Positions 8,160-15,900 of a stretch of DNA of 64,000 nt are shown one piece after another; position 1 is the stretch's first letter; the number at the start of each line of letters is the position of its first letter. Made by a program: the position numbers and the translations under genes. The DNA comes from Streptomyces sp. Je 1-369 (GTDB lineage Bacteria; Actinomycetota; Actinomycetes; Streptomycetales; Streptomycetaceae). The DNA lies in the NCBI RefSeq assembly GCF_026810505.1, contig NZ_CP101750.1, positions 8,358,515 through 8,422,514 on the forward strand, given 5' to 3'. Under the pieces are notes generated by a model. The model was given only the letters and a program-made list of their open reading frames with translations, was not told where the DNA came from and made no database searches.

Positions 8160-8453
8160 ATGAGTACCTCTGCGTCACCCGCGACCGCGGATCTGATCAC
8201 CGGCCTGCTCATCGACAGGTTCGACGTCGACCCGGACGCCGTGCGCCCCGACGTGCGGATGACCGATCTGCTCGTCGACTCGCTGATGGTCGTCGAGATG
8301 GCCATCACGCTCAAGGACGAACTGCGTGTCGACGCCACCGAGGACGAACTGCGGGAGCTCACGCTCGCCGAATTCGCCGCCCGCCTCGACGAGCGCCGCC
8401 TCGACGAGCGCCGCCTCGACGAGAGCAGCCTCGACGAGCGCCGCGCCGGATGA
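8160..8453 (+). CDS. Acyl carrier protein
   Basis: 97 residues. TDLLVDSLMVVEM contains the DSL motif with Ser41 as the phosphopantetheine attachment site; the surrounding acidic helix II is typical of ACPs. ATG 8160 is preferred because AGGAAAGG lies just upstream; a longer frame from 8073 has no RBS. The C-terminus carries a reiterated LDERRLDERRLDESSLDERR tail, coded by tandem 15-bp repeats, which normal ACPs lack. It overlaps the ketosynthase gene by ATGA, so the two are translationally coupled. The pair may form a small fatty-acyl or polyketide-like chain module. No malonyl transferase or ketoreductase is nearby, so those would have to come from elsewhere. Confidence 0.88.
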   Translation: MSTSASPATADLITGLLIDRFDVDPDAVRPDVRMTDLLVDSLMVVEMAITLKDELRVDATEDELRELTLAEFAARLDERRLDERRLDESSLDERRAG

Positions 8454-9655
8454 CGCGGGACGCCACCGCCGCGGTGACGGGTCTCGGCCTCGTGACCGCG
8501 GCAGGGCGCGACACGGAGAGCACCTGGGCCGCGGTCCGGTCCGGGCGGGCGACCGCCCGGCGCGACCCCGAACTGCGGGACCTGCCGGTCTCCCTGAGCT
8601 GCCGCGTCGACGGCATGGACGGGCTGCGCCCCCGGCAGCCCGGCACCGCGCACCTCGACCCCGTGGCCCGGATGGGCCTGGCAGCCGCCACCCAGGCCCT
8701 GGACGCCGCCAAGCTCGACCCCGCGGAGTGGGACCCGACGCGCGTGGCCGTCGTCACGGGCTGCTCCGTCGGCGGGATGCAGGCCCAGCGGACGGCCGCG
8801 TCGCGCCTCGCGTCGGACGGCCCGGAGTGCGTGTCGCCGTACTTCCTGACCGGCTACCTGCCCAACATGGTGTGCGGTGCCATCTCCCTGCACCTCGGCG
8901 TGACCGGGCCGACCCTGAACGTCGCGACCGCGTGCGCCTCGGGGGCCACCGCCCTCGGTACCGCCCGCGACCTGCTCGCCTCGGGCCGGTGCGACATCGC
9001 CGTGGTCGTCGGCGCCGACGCGGCCGTGACCCCTCTCGTCGTGACCGGCTTCTCCCAGCTCCGCGCGCTCTCCGATCAGTGCTCGCGCCCGTTCGACCGG
9101 GCCCGTGACGGCTTCGTCATCGCCGAGGGTGCGGGCGCCCTGGTCCTGGAGCGCCCCGAGCACGCGGCCGCCCGCTCGGCGCCCCGGCTCGCCCGGTTCA
9201 TCGGCTACGGGGCGAGCAGCGACGCCCACCACCTCGTGGCCCCGCACCCCGAAGGGCGCCACGCCGAGCGGGCCCTGCGCGCCGCGCTCGCCGAGGCGGG
9301 CGTCGCCCCCGGCGACGTCGGTCACGTCAACGCGCACGGCACGTCGACACCGCGCGGCGACGCGATGGAGGCGACGCTCCTGGCCCGGGTCCTCCCGCAC
9401 CGGCCGCCCGTCACCTCCGCCAAGGGCAGCCTGGGCCACACCCTCGGCGCGGCCGGCGCGGTCGAGGCCGCCCTGACGGTGCTCGCCCTGCGCGAAGACG
9501 TCGTCCCGCCCACGGCCGGGCTGACCGACCCGGACGCGGCCCTCGACATCGACGTGGTCGCCGGCCGTGCCCGGCCCCTGACCGCGGACGTCGCCGTCAG
9601 CAACTCGTTCGGCTTCGGCGGGCACAACGCGGTCGTGGTCCTCGCCCGGGAGTGA
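8450..9655 (+). CDS. Beta-ketoacyl-ACP synthase (FabF/KAS II type)
   Basis: 401 residues, the usual length. The catalytic triad is present: Cys162 in TACASGATALG, His296 in NAHGTSTPRGDAMEA, and His330 in KGSLGHTLGAAGAVEA with Lys325. It catalyses decarboxylative Claisen condensation of malonyl-ACP with an acyl chain. It starts inside the ACP stop codon (ATGA at 8450), so the two proteins are probably made in stoichiometric amounts and act together. The set with the divergent acyltransferase suggests a dedicated lipid or lipid-linked metabolite rather than housekeeping fatty acid synthesis, whose fab cluster has a different composition. The ketosynthase assignment is strong; the product is unknown. 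Confidence 0.9.
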   Translation: MTRDATAAVTGLGLVTAAGRDTESTWAAVRSGRATARRDPELRDLPVSLSCRVDGMDGLRPRQPGTAHLDPVARMGLAAATQALDAAKLDPAEWDPTRVAVVTGCSVGGMQAQRTAASRLASDGPECVSPYFLTGYLPNMVCGAISLHLGVTGPTLNVATACASGATALGTARDLLASGRCDIAVVVGADAAVTPLVVTGFSQLRALSDQCSRPFDRARDGFVIAEGAGALVLERPEHAAARSAPRLARFIGYGASSDAHHLVAPHPEGRHAERALRAALAEAGVAPGDVGHVNAHGTSTPRGDAMEATLLARVLPHRPPVTSAKGSLGHTLGAAGAVEAALTVLALREDVVPPTAGLTDPDAALDIDVVAGRARPLTADVAVSNSFGFGGHNAVVVLARE

Positions 9656-9681
9656 GCCTGTCAGCGTCGGCCCGCGAACGC

Positions 9682-10020
9682 CTACGGCGCGCCGCCGAGA
9701 CCGATCTCGTTCCCGTCGGGATCGCGGTACGTCGCCTTGCGGACGCCGTTCGCGTACGTCTCCCGCCGGGCCGGGGCGAGGCCCCGGCCCGTGATCCGCG
9801 CGACGCGCTCGTCGAAGTCACCGACGAAGACGGTGAGCCGGGCGTGGCCCGCATGGTCGGGGAGGTGCTCGACGTACAGGTAGCGGTGTTCCGCGAGTTC
9901 CCAGACGGCTTCGGCATCGTTCGGGGAGAACGTGGGAGGGCTGCCCAGCAGGCGTTCGTACCACGTCATGGCCGACGCGTAGTCGCTGACCGGGATGCCG
10001 GAGAACAGATCGAGGGACAT
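9682..10020 (-). CDS. VOC (glyoxalase/bleomycin-resistance) family protein
   Basis: 112 residues from ATG 10020. It starts with FSGIPVSDYASAMTWYERLL, the first beta-alpha-beta of a VOC module, and ends with YRDPDGNEIGLG, the conserved metal/edge strand of the second half. Such small single-module proteins dimerise to form one active or binding site; roles range from dioxygenase to antibiotic sequestration and cannot be chosen here. The downstream stop is 26 bp from the ketosynthase stop (convergent). Another VOC gene lies immediately upstream on the same strand, 49 bp away, so the two may be coexpressed although they are not close in sequence. Confidence 0.85.
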   Translation of the reverse strand: MSLDLFSGIPVSDYASAMTWYERLLGSPPTFSPNDAEAVWELAEHRYLYVEHLPDHAGHARLTVFVGDFDERVARITGRGLAPARRETYANGVRKATYRDPDGNEIGLGGAP

Positions 10021-10069
10021 GCGGCCATCGTAGGAAGAGCCGGTCCCGGCCGCGTGTCGAGAGGCCGGC

Positions 10070-10522
10070 TCACCCGGGCGGCTCCTCGATGGCCGGCATC
10101 GGTGCGCCGCCCGGATGCCACGCCTGGAGGAAGGCTTCCTGGCGGCCGACGTCGACGAGTTCGACGCGTGCTCCGATGCTGTCCAGCCGGTGGTAGGCGA
10201 ACGGGCGCCCGTGGGGGCAGCCCGAGAAGTCCACGGGGAAGCCCTCTCGTTCCAGGCGCCGGGAGCCCTCCCGGATGTCGCTCGACCAGAAGCCGATGTG
10301 ATCGAACCTGGCCCCGTCCTCCGTATGCCACGGGCTGCCGGGAGCGCCCTCGATGAGTTCGATGAATGGGGCTCCGCCCGACGTGAAGACGATCCGGTAG
10401 TCCCAGGCCCCGAGCCGGTCGGAGACGGGCTCGCTCCATTCGACACCGGCGGAGCGCTGGAAGTCGCGCATGGCCCGTTCGAGGTCGGGGACGGCGAAGC
10501 ACACGTGGTAGAAGGCAGCCAT
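10070..10522 (-). CDS. VOC family protein
   Basis: 150 residues from ATG 10522. YHVCFAVPDLERAMRDFQ is the first VOC beta-alpha-beta; FDHIGFWSSDIREGSRRLEREGF is the second, with His residues placed as in metal-dependent members (HVCF, DHIGFW) and a terminal strand ARVELVDV carrying Glu. This H/H/E pattern fits a divalent-metal site, so it may be catalytic (glyoxalase, epimerase or dioxygenase-like). It is divergent from the nitronate monooxygenase gene and precedes the smaller VOC gene. The substrate cannot be stated. Confidence 0.85.
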   Translation of the reverse strand: MAAFYHVCFAVPDLERAMRDFQRSAGVEWSEPVSDRLGAWDYRIVFTSGGAPFIELIEGAPGSPWHTEDGARFDHIGFWSSDIREGSRRLEREGFPVDFSGCPHGRPFAYHRLDSIGARVELVDVGRQEAFLQAWHPGGAPMPAIEEPPG

Positions 10523-10649
10523 CCGTCCATGATCGGCTGTGGCGGCACAGGAGGCCAGAGGATTGTCGGGGCCCGGGAAACTCCGGCGCACCTGACACTG
10601 CATCAGAAAATCTCTTCCCTCGGCCGGGCCGCTGCGGCATCCTGCGCCC

Positions 10650-11762
10650 ATGCAGACGGAGTTGAGCAGGAGACTGGGAGTCGAGCACGCCATCTTCGGA
10701 TTCACGCCGTTCCCCGCGGTGGCCGCCGCCATCAGCAGGGCGGGCGGGTTCGGAGTGCTCGGCGCGGTCCGCTACACGGCACCCGACGAACTGGCCAGGG
10801 ACCTCGACTGGTTGGCGGAGCACGTCGACGGAAAGCCCTACGGACTCGACGTCGTCATGCCCGCCAAGAAGGTCGAGGGCGTCACGGAGGCCGATGTCGA
10901 GGCGATGATCCCGGAGGGGCACCGGCAGTTCGTGCGGGACACCCTCGCCAAGCACGGCGTGCCCGAGCTCGCCGAGGGCGAGGCGTCGGGCTGGCGCATC
11001 ACCGGCTGGATGGAGCAGGTCGCCCGTGACCAGCTGGACGTCGCCTTCGACTACCCGATCAAACTCCTCGCCAACGCGCTCGGCTCCCCTCCTGCCGACG
11101 TCATCCAACGCGCCCACGACCACGACGTCCTCGTCGCGGCCCTCGCGGGCAGCGCCCGGCACGCCCGCAAGCACGCGGACGCCGGCATCGACATCGTGGT
11201 CGCCCAGGGGTACGAGGCGGGCGGCCACACCGGTGAGATCGCCTCCATGGTGCTCACCCCGGAGGCCGTCGACGCGGTCGCGCCGCTCCCGGTGCTCGCC
11301 GCGGGGGGCATCGGCAGCGGGCAGCAGATCGCGGCCGCGCTCGCGCTCGGCGCGCAGGGCGTGTGGCTCGGATCGCTCTGGCTCACCACCACGGAGGCCG
11401 ACCTGCACTCGCCCGCGCTGACCCGGAAGCTCCTGGCGGCCGGTTCCGGTGACACGGTCCGCTCGCGCGCCCTCACCGGCAAGCCCGCACGCCAGTTGCG
11501 TACGGAGTGGACCGACGCCTGGGACGACCCGCAGGGCCCGGGCACGCTGCCGATGCCGTTGCAGGGGCTGCTGGTCGCCGAGGCCGTCTCGCGGATCCAG
11601 AAGCACGAGGTGCGGGAGCTGCTCGGCACCCCGGTCGGGCAGATCGTCGGCCGGATGAACAGTGAACGCAGCGTGCAGGCCGTCTTCGACGATCTGACGC
11701 GCGGCTTCGAGCGGGCCGTCGACCGTGTCATCCGTATCGCGGGAAGGGAGAGCCAGTCGTGA
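10650..11762 (+). CDS. Nitronate monooxygenase family FMN enzyme
   Basis: 370 residues. A TIM-barrel beginning LGVEHAIFGFTPFPAVAAAISRAGGFGVLGA is the classic N-terminus of the 2-nitropropane dioxygenase/nitronate monooxygenase family. VVAQGYEAGGHTG and VLAAGGIGSGQQIAAALALGAQGVWLGS supply the FMN phosphate-binding loops. Members oxidise nitronates, but many actinobacterial homologues act in acyl-CoA pathways with unknown chemistry. Here it overlaps the start of an acyl-CoA synthetase gene by four bases (GTGA at 11759), which supports a CoA-linked role over nitroalkane detoxification. The family call is strong; the physiological substrate is inference. Confidence 0.87.
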   Translation: MQTELSRRLGVEHAIFGFTPFPAVAAAISRAGGFGVLGAVRYTAPDELARDLDWLAEHVDGKPYGLDVVMPAKKVEGVTEADVEAMIPEGHRQFVRDTLAKHGVPELAEGEASGWRITGWMEQVARDQLDVAFDYPIKLLANALGSPPADVIQRAHDHDVLVAALAGSARHARKHADAGIDIVVAQGYEAGGHTGEIASMVLTPEAVDAVAPLPVLAAGGIGSGQQIAAALALGAQGVWLGSLWLTTTEADLHSPALTRKLLAAGSGDTVRSRALTGKPARQLRTEWTDAWDDPQGPGTLPMPLQGLLVAEAVSRIQKHEVRELLGTPVGQIVGRMNSERSVQAVFDDLTRGFERAVDRVIRIAGRESQS

Positions 11763-13309
11763 GCACACCCCCGAATGGTTTCTGGGCCCAGGCGTCGGCC
11801 GATCCCGGCCGTACCGTCCTCGTGGCGCCGGGTGGCGAGGAGTGGACGGCGGGCCGGTTGCACGGCGCCGTCAACCAGCTGGTGCATGGGCTGCGGGCCG
11901 CGGGCCTCGAGCGCGGGGACGCGTTCGCCGTCGTGCTGCCCAACGGTGTGGAGTTCTTCACCGCGTACCTGGCCGCGTCCCAGGCGGGCTTCTACCTCGT
12001 CCCCGTCAACCACCACCTGGTCGGCCCCGAGATCGCCTGGATCGTCTCCGACTCCGGCGCCAAGGTGCTCATCGCCCACGAGAAGTTCGCGGACGCCGCG
12101 AAGGCGGCGGCCGACGAGGCGGGCCTGCCCGCGACCCACCGCTACGCCGTCGGCGACGTGCCCGGCTTCCGCCCGTACGGCCAACTCCTCGACGGGCAGC
12201 CCGACTCCGCCCCGCCCGACCGCACGCTCGGCTGGGTCATGAACTACACCTCGGGCACGACCGGCCGCCCGCGCGGCATCCGCCGCCCCCTCTCCGGCAA
12301 GCTCCCCGAGGAGTCCTACCTCGGCGGTTTCCTCGGCATCTTCGGGATCAAGCCCTTCGAAGGCAACGTCCACCTGGTCTGCTCACCGCTCTACCACACG
12401 GCCGTCCTCCAGTTCGCGGGCGCCGCCCTGCACATCGGCCACCCGCTGGTCCTGATGGACAAGTGGACGCCCGAGGAGATGCTCCGCCTCATCGACGTAC
12501 ACAAGTGCACGCACACGCACATGGTGCCGACCCAGTTCCACCGCCTGCTCGCGCTCCCGGAGGCGACACGCGCCGCGTACGACGTGACGTCGATGCGGCA
12601 CGCCATCCACGGCGCCGCGCCCTGCCCCGACCACGTGAAACGGGCGATGATCGACTGGTGGGGCGAGTGCGTCGAGGAGTACTACGCGGCGAGTGAGGGA
12701 GGCGGGGCCTTCGCCACCGCCCAGGACTGGCTGAAGAAACCGGGGACGGTCGGAAAGGCCTGGCCCATCAGCGAGTTGGCGGTCTTCGACGACGACGGCG
12801 ACCGCCTCGGCCCCGGCGAGCTCGGCACCGTCTACATGAAGATGTCCACCGGCGGATTCTCGTACCACAAGGACGAGTCGAAGACGAGGAAGAACCGCAT
12901 CGGCGACTTCTTCACCGTCGGCGACCTCGGCCTCCTCGACGAGGACGGCTATCTCTTCCTGCGCGACCGGAAGATCGACATGATCATCTCGGGCGGCGTC
13001 AACATCTATCCCGCCGAGATCGAATCCGCGCTGCTCACCCACCCCGCCGTCGCGGACGCCGCCGCCTTCGGCATCCCCCACGACGACTGGGGCGAGGAGG
13101 TGAAGGCCGTCGTCGAGGTCACCGAGGACCGGACCGGCGACGACGCCCTCGCCGCCGAGATCCTCGCCCACTGCGAGCAGCATCTCGCGGGCTACAAGCG
13201 CCCCAAGAGCGTCGACTTCATCGAGAAGATGCCCCGCGACCCCAACGGCAAGCTGTACAAGCGACGGTTGCGCGAGCCGTACTGGGAGGGAAGGGAGCGC
13301 GCCGTGTAG
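11759..13309 (+). CDS. Acyl-CoA synthetase (AMP-forming)
   Basis: 516 residues. NYTSGTTGRPRGI is the ATP/P-loop motif A3 of the ANL superfamily; VEEYYAASEGGG is A5, VGDLGLLDEDGYLFLRDR is A7/A8, and PRDPNGKLYKRRL carries the catalytic A10 lysine. It activates a carboxylic acid as acyl-AMP and transfers it to CoA. The sequence resembles actinobacterial FadD4-like ligases, but that subgroup call is tentative. GTG 11759 overlaps the nitronate monooxygenase stop codon (translational coupling). The partner suggests an acid or nitro-acid catabolic pair; the substrate is not predictable by eye. Confidence 0.88.
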   Translation: MSTPPNGFWAQASADPGRTVLVAPGGEEWTAGRLHGAVNQLVHGLRAAGLERGDAFAVVLPNGVEFFTAYLAASQAGFYLVPVNHHLVGPEIAWIVSDSGAKVLIAHEKFADAAKAAADEAGLPATHRYAVGDVPGFRPYGQLLDGQPDSAPPDRTLGWVMNYTSGTTGRPRGIRRPLSGKLPEESYLGGFLGIFGIKPFEGNVHLVCSPLYHTAVLQFAGAALHIGHPLVLMDKWTPEEMLRLIDVHKCTHTHMVPTQFHRLLALPEATRAAYDVTSMRHAIHGAAPCPDHVKRAMIDWWGECVEEYYAASEGGGAFATAQDWLKKPGTVGKAWPISELAVFDDDGDRLGPGELGTVYMKMSTGGFSYHKDESKTRKNRIGDFFTVGDLGLLDEDGYLFLRDRKIDMIISGGVNIYPAEIESALLTHPAVADAAAFGIPHDDWGEEVKAVVEVTEDRTGDDALAAEILAHCEQHLAGYKRPKSVDFIEKMPRDPNGKLYKRRLREPYWEGRERAV

Positions 13310-13358
13310 GCCGCGCCCCCTGGTCTTCCGGTCTCCTGATCTCCATACGGGCAGGGGC

Positions 13359-15785
13359 TCAGCGGCGCTCGCGCACCCGCACCACCTTCAGCTCCGGATC
13401 GCGGAGGATGTCCTTCTCGCAGAAGCGCGACGTCACCCAGCGCTCCTTCCCGTACAGGGTCGTCTGGTCGCTGTAGTGCGGCGAGTTGGGGTTGGACGAC
13501 TGGGAGTACGACAGGAGCGTGCGGGCATCGGGGCAGTTGCCGGAGTTCCAGCCGACCGCCTGGATGTGGCTCGACCCGTGGGCGACCTCCGTGTAACCCG
13601 CCTTCTTGTCCCAGTTCGCCTCGATCTTGTTCCAGACGCCGAGGGACTCGGTGCCGCCGGAGACCGGGATGCGCTTGCCGCCCCGCACGACGTACTGGTT
13701 GGCGCCGAGCGGTGCGTCCAGGGCGGTGCCCGCCGCCGTCAGCTCGGTCACCGCGTCGGCGAGTGCGGTACGGAAGCCGGGCAGCGAGGTGTCGAGGGTG
13801 TTCGGAGTGCGCACCGGGTCGGCCGCCGAGAACGGCACCTTCCACAGCTGCGCGTTGGGCACGGTCGCCGTCAGCTTGCGCCAGAAGCGGTCGAAGAGCA
13901 GGGCGCCGCGGCTTTCGGTGTCCATACGGTGGTCCCAGCGGGCCAGGACCCCGCAGGCCTTGCGTACGTCAACAGCCGTTCCGTCGCTGCCCGTTGCCGT
14001 GCCACCGGGGAGTGTCGCGCAGGCCTTCGCCGTGTCGTCCGCCGCGAGGCCGGCGGCCGGGACGCGGTTCGCGAACTGCTGGCGCTGGAGGTCCCGAACG
14101 GTGAGGTCCCCCTTGTCCGCCATCGCCGCCACGTCCTCGACGGCGCCGCGGGTGCGCATCGAGCGCTGCGTGCCGACGGTGCCGAAGATCCGCTCGTAGC
14201 CGGTGATCGGGTGGTCGGCGTTGGTCAGCCAGGCGCTGTCGTTGGAGTTCTCCGCGTACGGGGCGTCCTTCAGGGTCGGCATCCGCGACGGGCCGAAGAT
14301 GCCGGGCTGCACCGCGTCCTTGTCCGAACCCAGGTCGCACGCGCCGCGTGATCCGTCGAGGACGGCAACACCCGAGGCCGGGTAGGTGACCTTCCCGAGC
14401 GGCGTGCTGCATCGCTCGGCGAGGTCGTCGGTGATGCGGGGGAGCACCTGCGACTGGCTGAGCAGCGAGTGACCGTGCCGGTCGGCGGCGACGGTGTTCA
14501 CCCAGGGCAACCCCTGTGTCTCGCGCAGGGACTTGAGGATGCCCGCGGTCGAGCGTGCCTTCCCGAAGCCCAGGTCGGTGTCGCTGCCGCGCAGGTTGAC
14601 CGCGTTGGGGTCGTTGAGCGCGTACGCCGTGGTCGAGGACCAGGGCAGCGGCAGCTGGGCGCCGAGGCCCGTGACGACCGGGCCGTACCGGGTCCAGTAC
14701 TGGGTGCGCGTCACCGGGGCGCCGTCCTTGACCGGCACCGTGACCGTGCGCTTCGTCATCTGCCTGCGCTTGCCGTCCACCAGATAGGCGGTCGGGTCGG
14801 ACGGGTCCAGGGTGAGCTGATGCAGGTTGAGGGTGACGCCGGACGCGACCGTGTGGCTCCACGCCACATCACCGTTGAACCCTATGTTGACCACGCTCGT
14901 GCCGAGCAACGAGCCGCCGGACACGTTCAGTTCGCCGGGTATGGTCTGCTGCGACTGCCAGAAGCGGCGGCCACCCTGCCAGGGGTAGTGCGGGTTGCCG
15001 AGCAGCAGGCCCCGCCCGTTCGCGGTGGTCTCTCCGCCGAACGCGACGGCGTTGGAACCCATGTCGGCGTCCTGCGAGGAGAACAGCTCACGGGCTGCCT
15101 CCGCGGTGCGCCGCGGGTCGGGAACGGGCTGCCGGGTGGGCGCACCCGGTCGCGCGGCGGATGGCGGTGCGGCGGCCGTGATGCCGTCGATCCCGCGGCC
15201 CTGTCCGCCGAGCACCTGCACGGCGAAGCCCTGCCGCGCCACGTCGAGCGCGGTGATCGGGCGTACCCAGTCGGCCTTGGCGCAGGCCGGATCGGTGATG
15301 CGGTTCTGCTTCAGCCAGGCGTTGTAGCCCGCGGCGAAGCCCCGCATCAGCTCCTTCGTGCGGCGGCTCGGCCCGGCGGGCGCGGGCTGCGCGAGGAGCT
15401 TCTCCACGGTCCCGGCCTCCCGCACACCGCGGAAGTACAGGTCACTGCCGAGGTTCGTGGACGCCGACGACAGCGCGGCACCGGGCGAGGCGGCGGGGCC
15501 GAAGTGCCGCGAGCGCTCGCCGCGTACGGTCACATAGCCGTCGGCGAGCGTGCACACCTGGTCGGCGGCCTGCGCCCAGCCGGTGCCGAAGCCGAGGTTC
15601 GCGTAGTCCTTGGCGAGGATGTGCGGGATGCCGTACTCGGTGTAGCGGATGGTGGCGTTCAGGCTGCCGCCCGAGGGGCGTGCGTCCTTCGGCGCGGCGC
15701 CCGCGCCGGACGACGGGAGCAGGGCCAATGCCGTCAGCAGGGTGATTCCCACGGCCGTCGTGCGTCTTGTGCGGATGCGCATCAT
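13359..15785 (-). CDS. Secreted penicillin-acylase-family N-terminal nucleophile hydrolase
   Basis: About 808 residues. The N-terminus (MMRIRTRRTTAVGITLLTALALLP then AGAAP) is a Sec/Tat-like signal peptide. The family runs alpha chain - spacer - beta chain, and the beta chain would start at the Ser of GSNAVAFGG, followed by GLLLGNPHYPW, ENSNDSAWLTN and a C-terminal VRGGKRIPVSGGTESLGVW, matching the penicillin amidase (Ntn hydrolase) family. Such enzymes are autoproteolysed and cleave amides of acyl-homoserine lactones, beta-lactams or cyclic lipopeptides. Two adjacent ATGs (15785 and 15782) follow GGGAGG; the second has better spacing. It is divergent from an acyl-CoA synthetase gene. Substrate unknown; quorum-quenching activity is a possibility only. 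Confidence 0.88.
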   Translation of the reverse strand: MMRIRTRRTTAVGITLLTALALLPSSGAGAAPKDARPSGGSLNATIRYTEYGIPHILAKDYANLGFGTGWAQAADQVCTLADGYVTVRGERSRHFGPAASPGAALSSASTNLGSDLYFRGVREAGTVEKLLAQPAPAGPSRRTKELMRGFAAGYNAWLKQNRITDPACAKADWVRPITALDVARQGFAVQVLGGQGRGIDGITAAAPPSAARPGAPTRQPVPDPRRTAEAARELFSSQDADMGSNAVAFGGETTANGRGLLLGNPHYPWQGGRRFWQSQQTIPGELNVSGGSLLGTSVVNIGFNGDVAWSHTVASGVTLNLHQLTLDPSDPTAYLVDGKRRQMTKRTVTVPVKDGAPVTRTQYWTRYGPVVTGLGAQLPLPWSSTTAYALNDPNAVNLRGSDTDLGFGKARSTAGILKSLRETQGLPWVNTVAADRHGHSLLSQSQVLPRITDDLAERCSTPLGKVTYPASGVAVLDGSRGACDLGSDKDAVQPGIFGPSRMPTLKDAPYAENSNDSAWLTNADHPITGYERIFGTVGTQRSMRTRGAVEDVAAMADKGDLTVRDLQRQQFANRVPAAGLAADDTAKACATLPGGTATGSDGTAVDVRKACGVLARWDHRMDTESRGALLFDRFWRKLTATVPNAQLWKVPFSAADPVRTPNTLDTSLPGFRTALADAVTELTAAGTALDAPLGANQYVVRGGKRIPVSGGTESLGVWNKIEANWDKKAGYTEVAHGSSHIQAVGWNSGNCPDARTLLSYSQSSNPNSPHYSDQTTLYGKERWVTSRFCEKDILRDPELKVVRVRERR

Positions 15786-15865
15786 GCCTCCCAACTGGAG
15801 TTCGGGAAGGGGCTGTTGAGCGTACCAAGCGGTCGGTCACTTTGATCCGCCGTGGAACGGATCTC

Positions 15866-15894
15866 TTGACCCCACCGGTGCGGGGGCCGAGGAT
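15866..15894 (+). promoter_or_regulatory. Promoter predicting a leaderless acyl-CoA synthetase mRNA
   Basis: TTGACC (15866-15871), a 17-bp spacer and GAGGAT (15889-15894) resemble Streptomyces vegetative -35/-10 elements (TTGAC / TAGGAT). The transcript would start about 7 bases later, at or next to ATG 15901, and no ribosome binding site precedes that ATG. Confidence 0.5.
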
Positions 15895-15900
15895 CACGCC

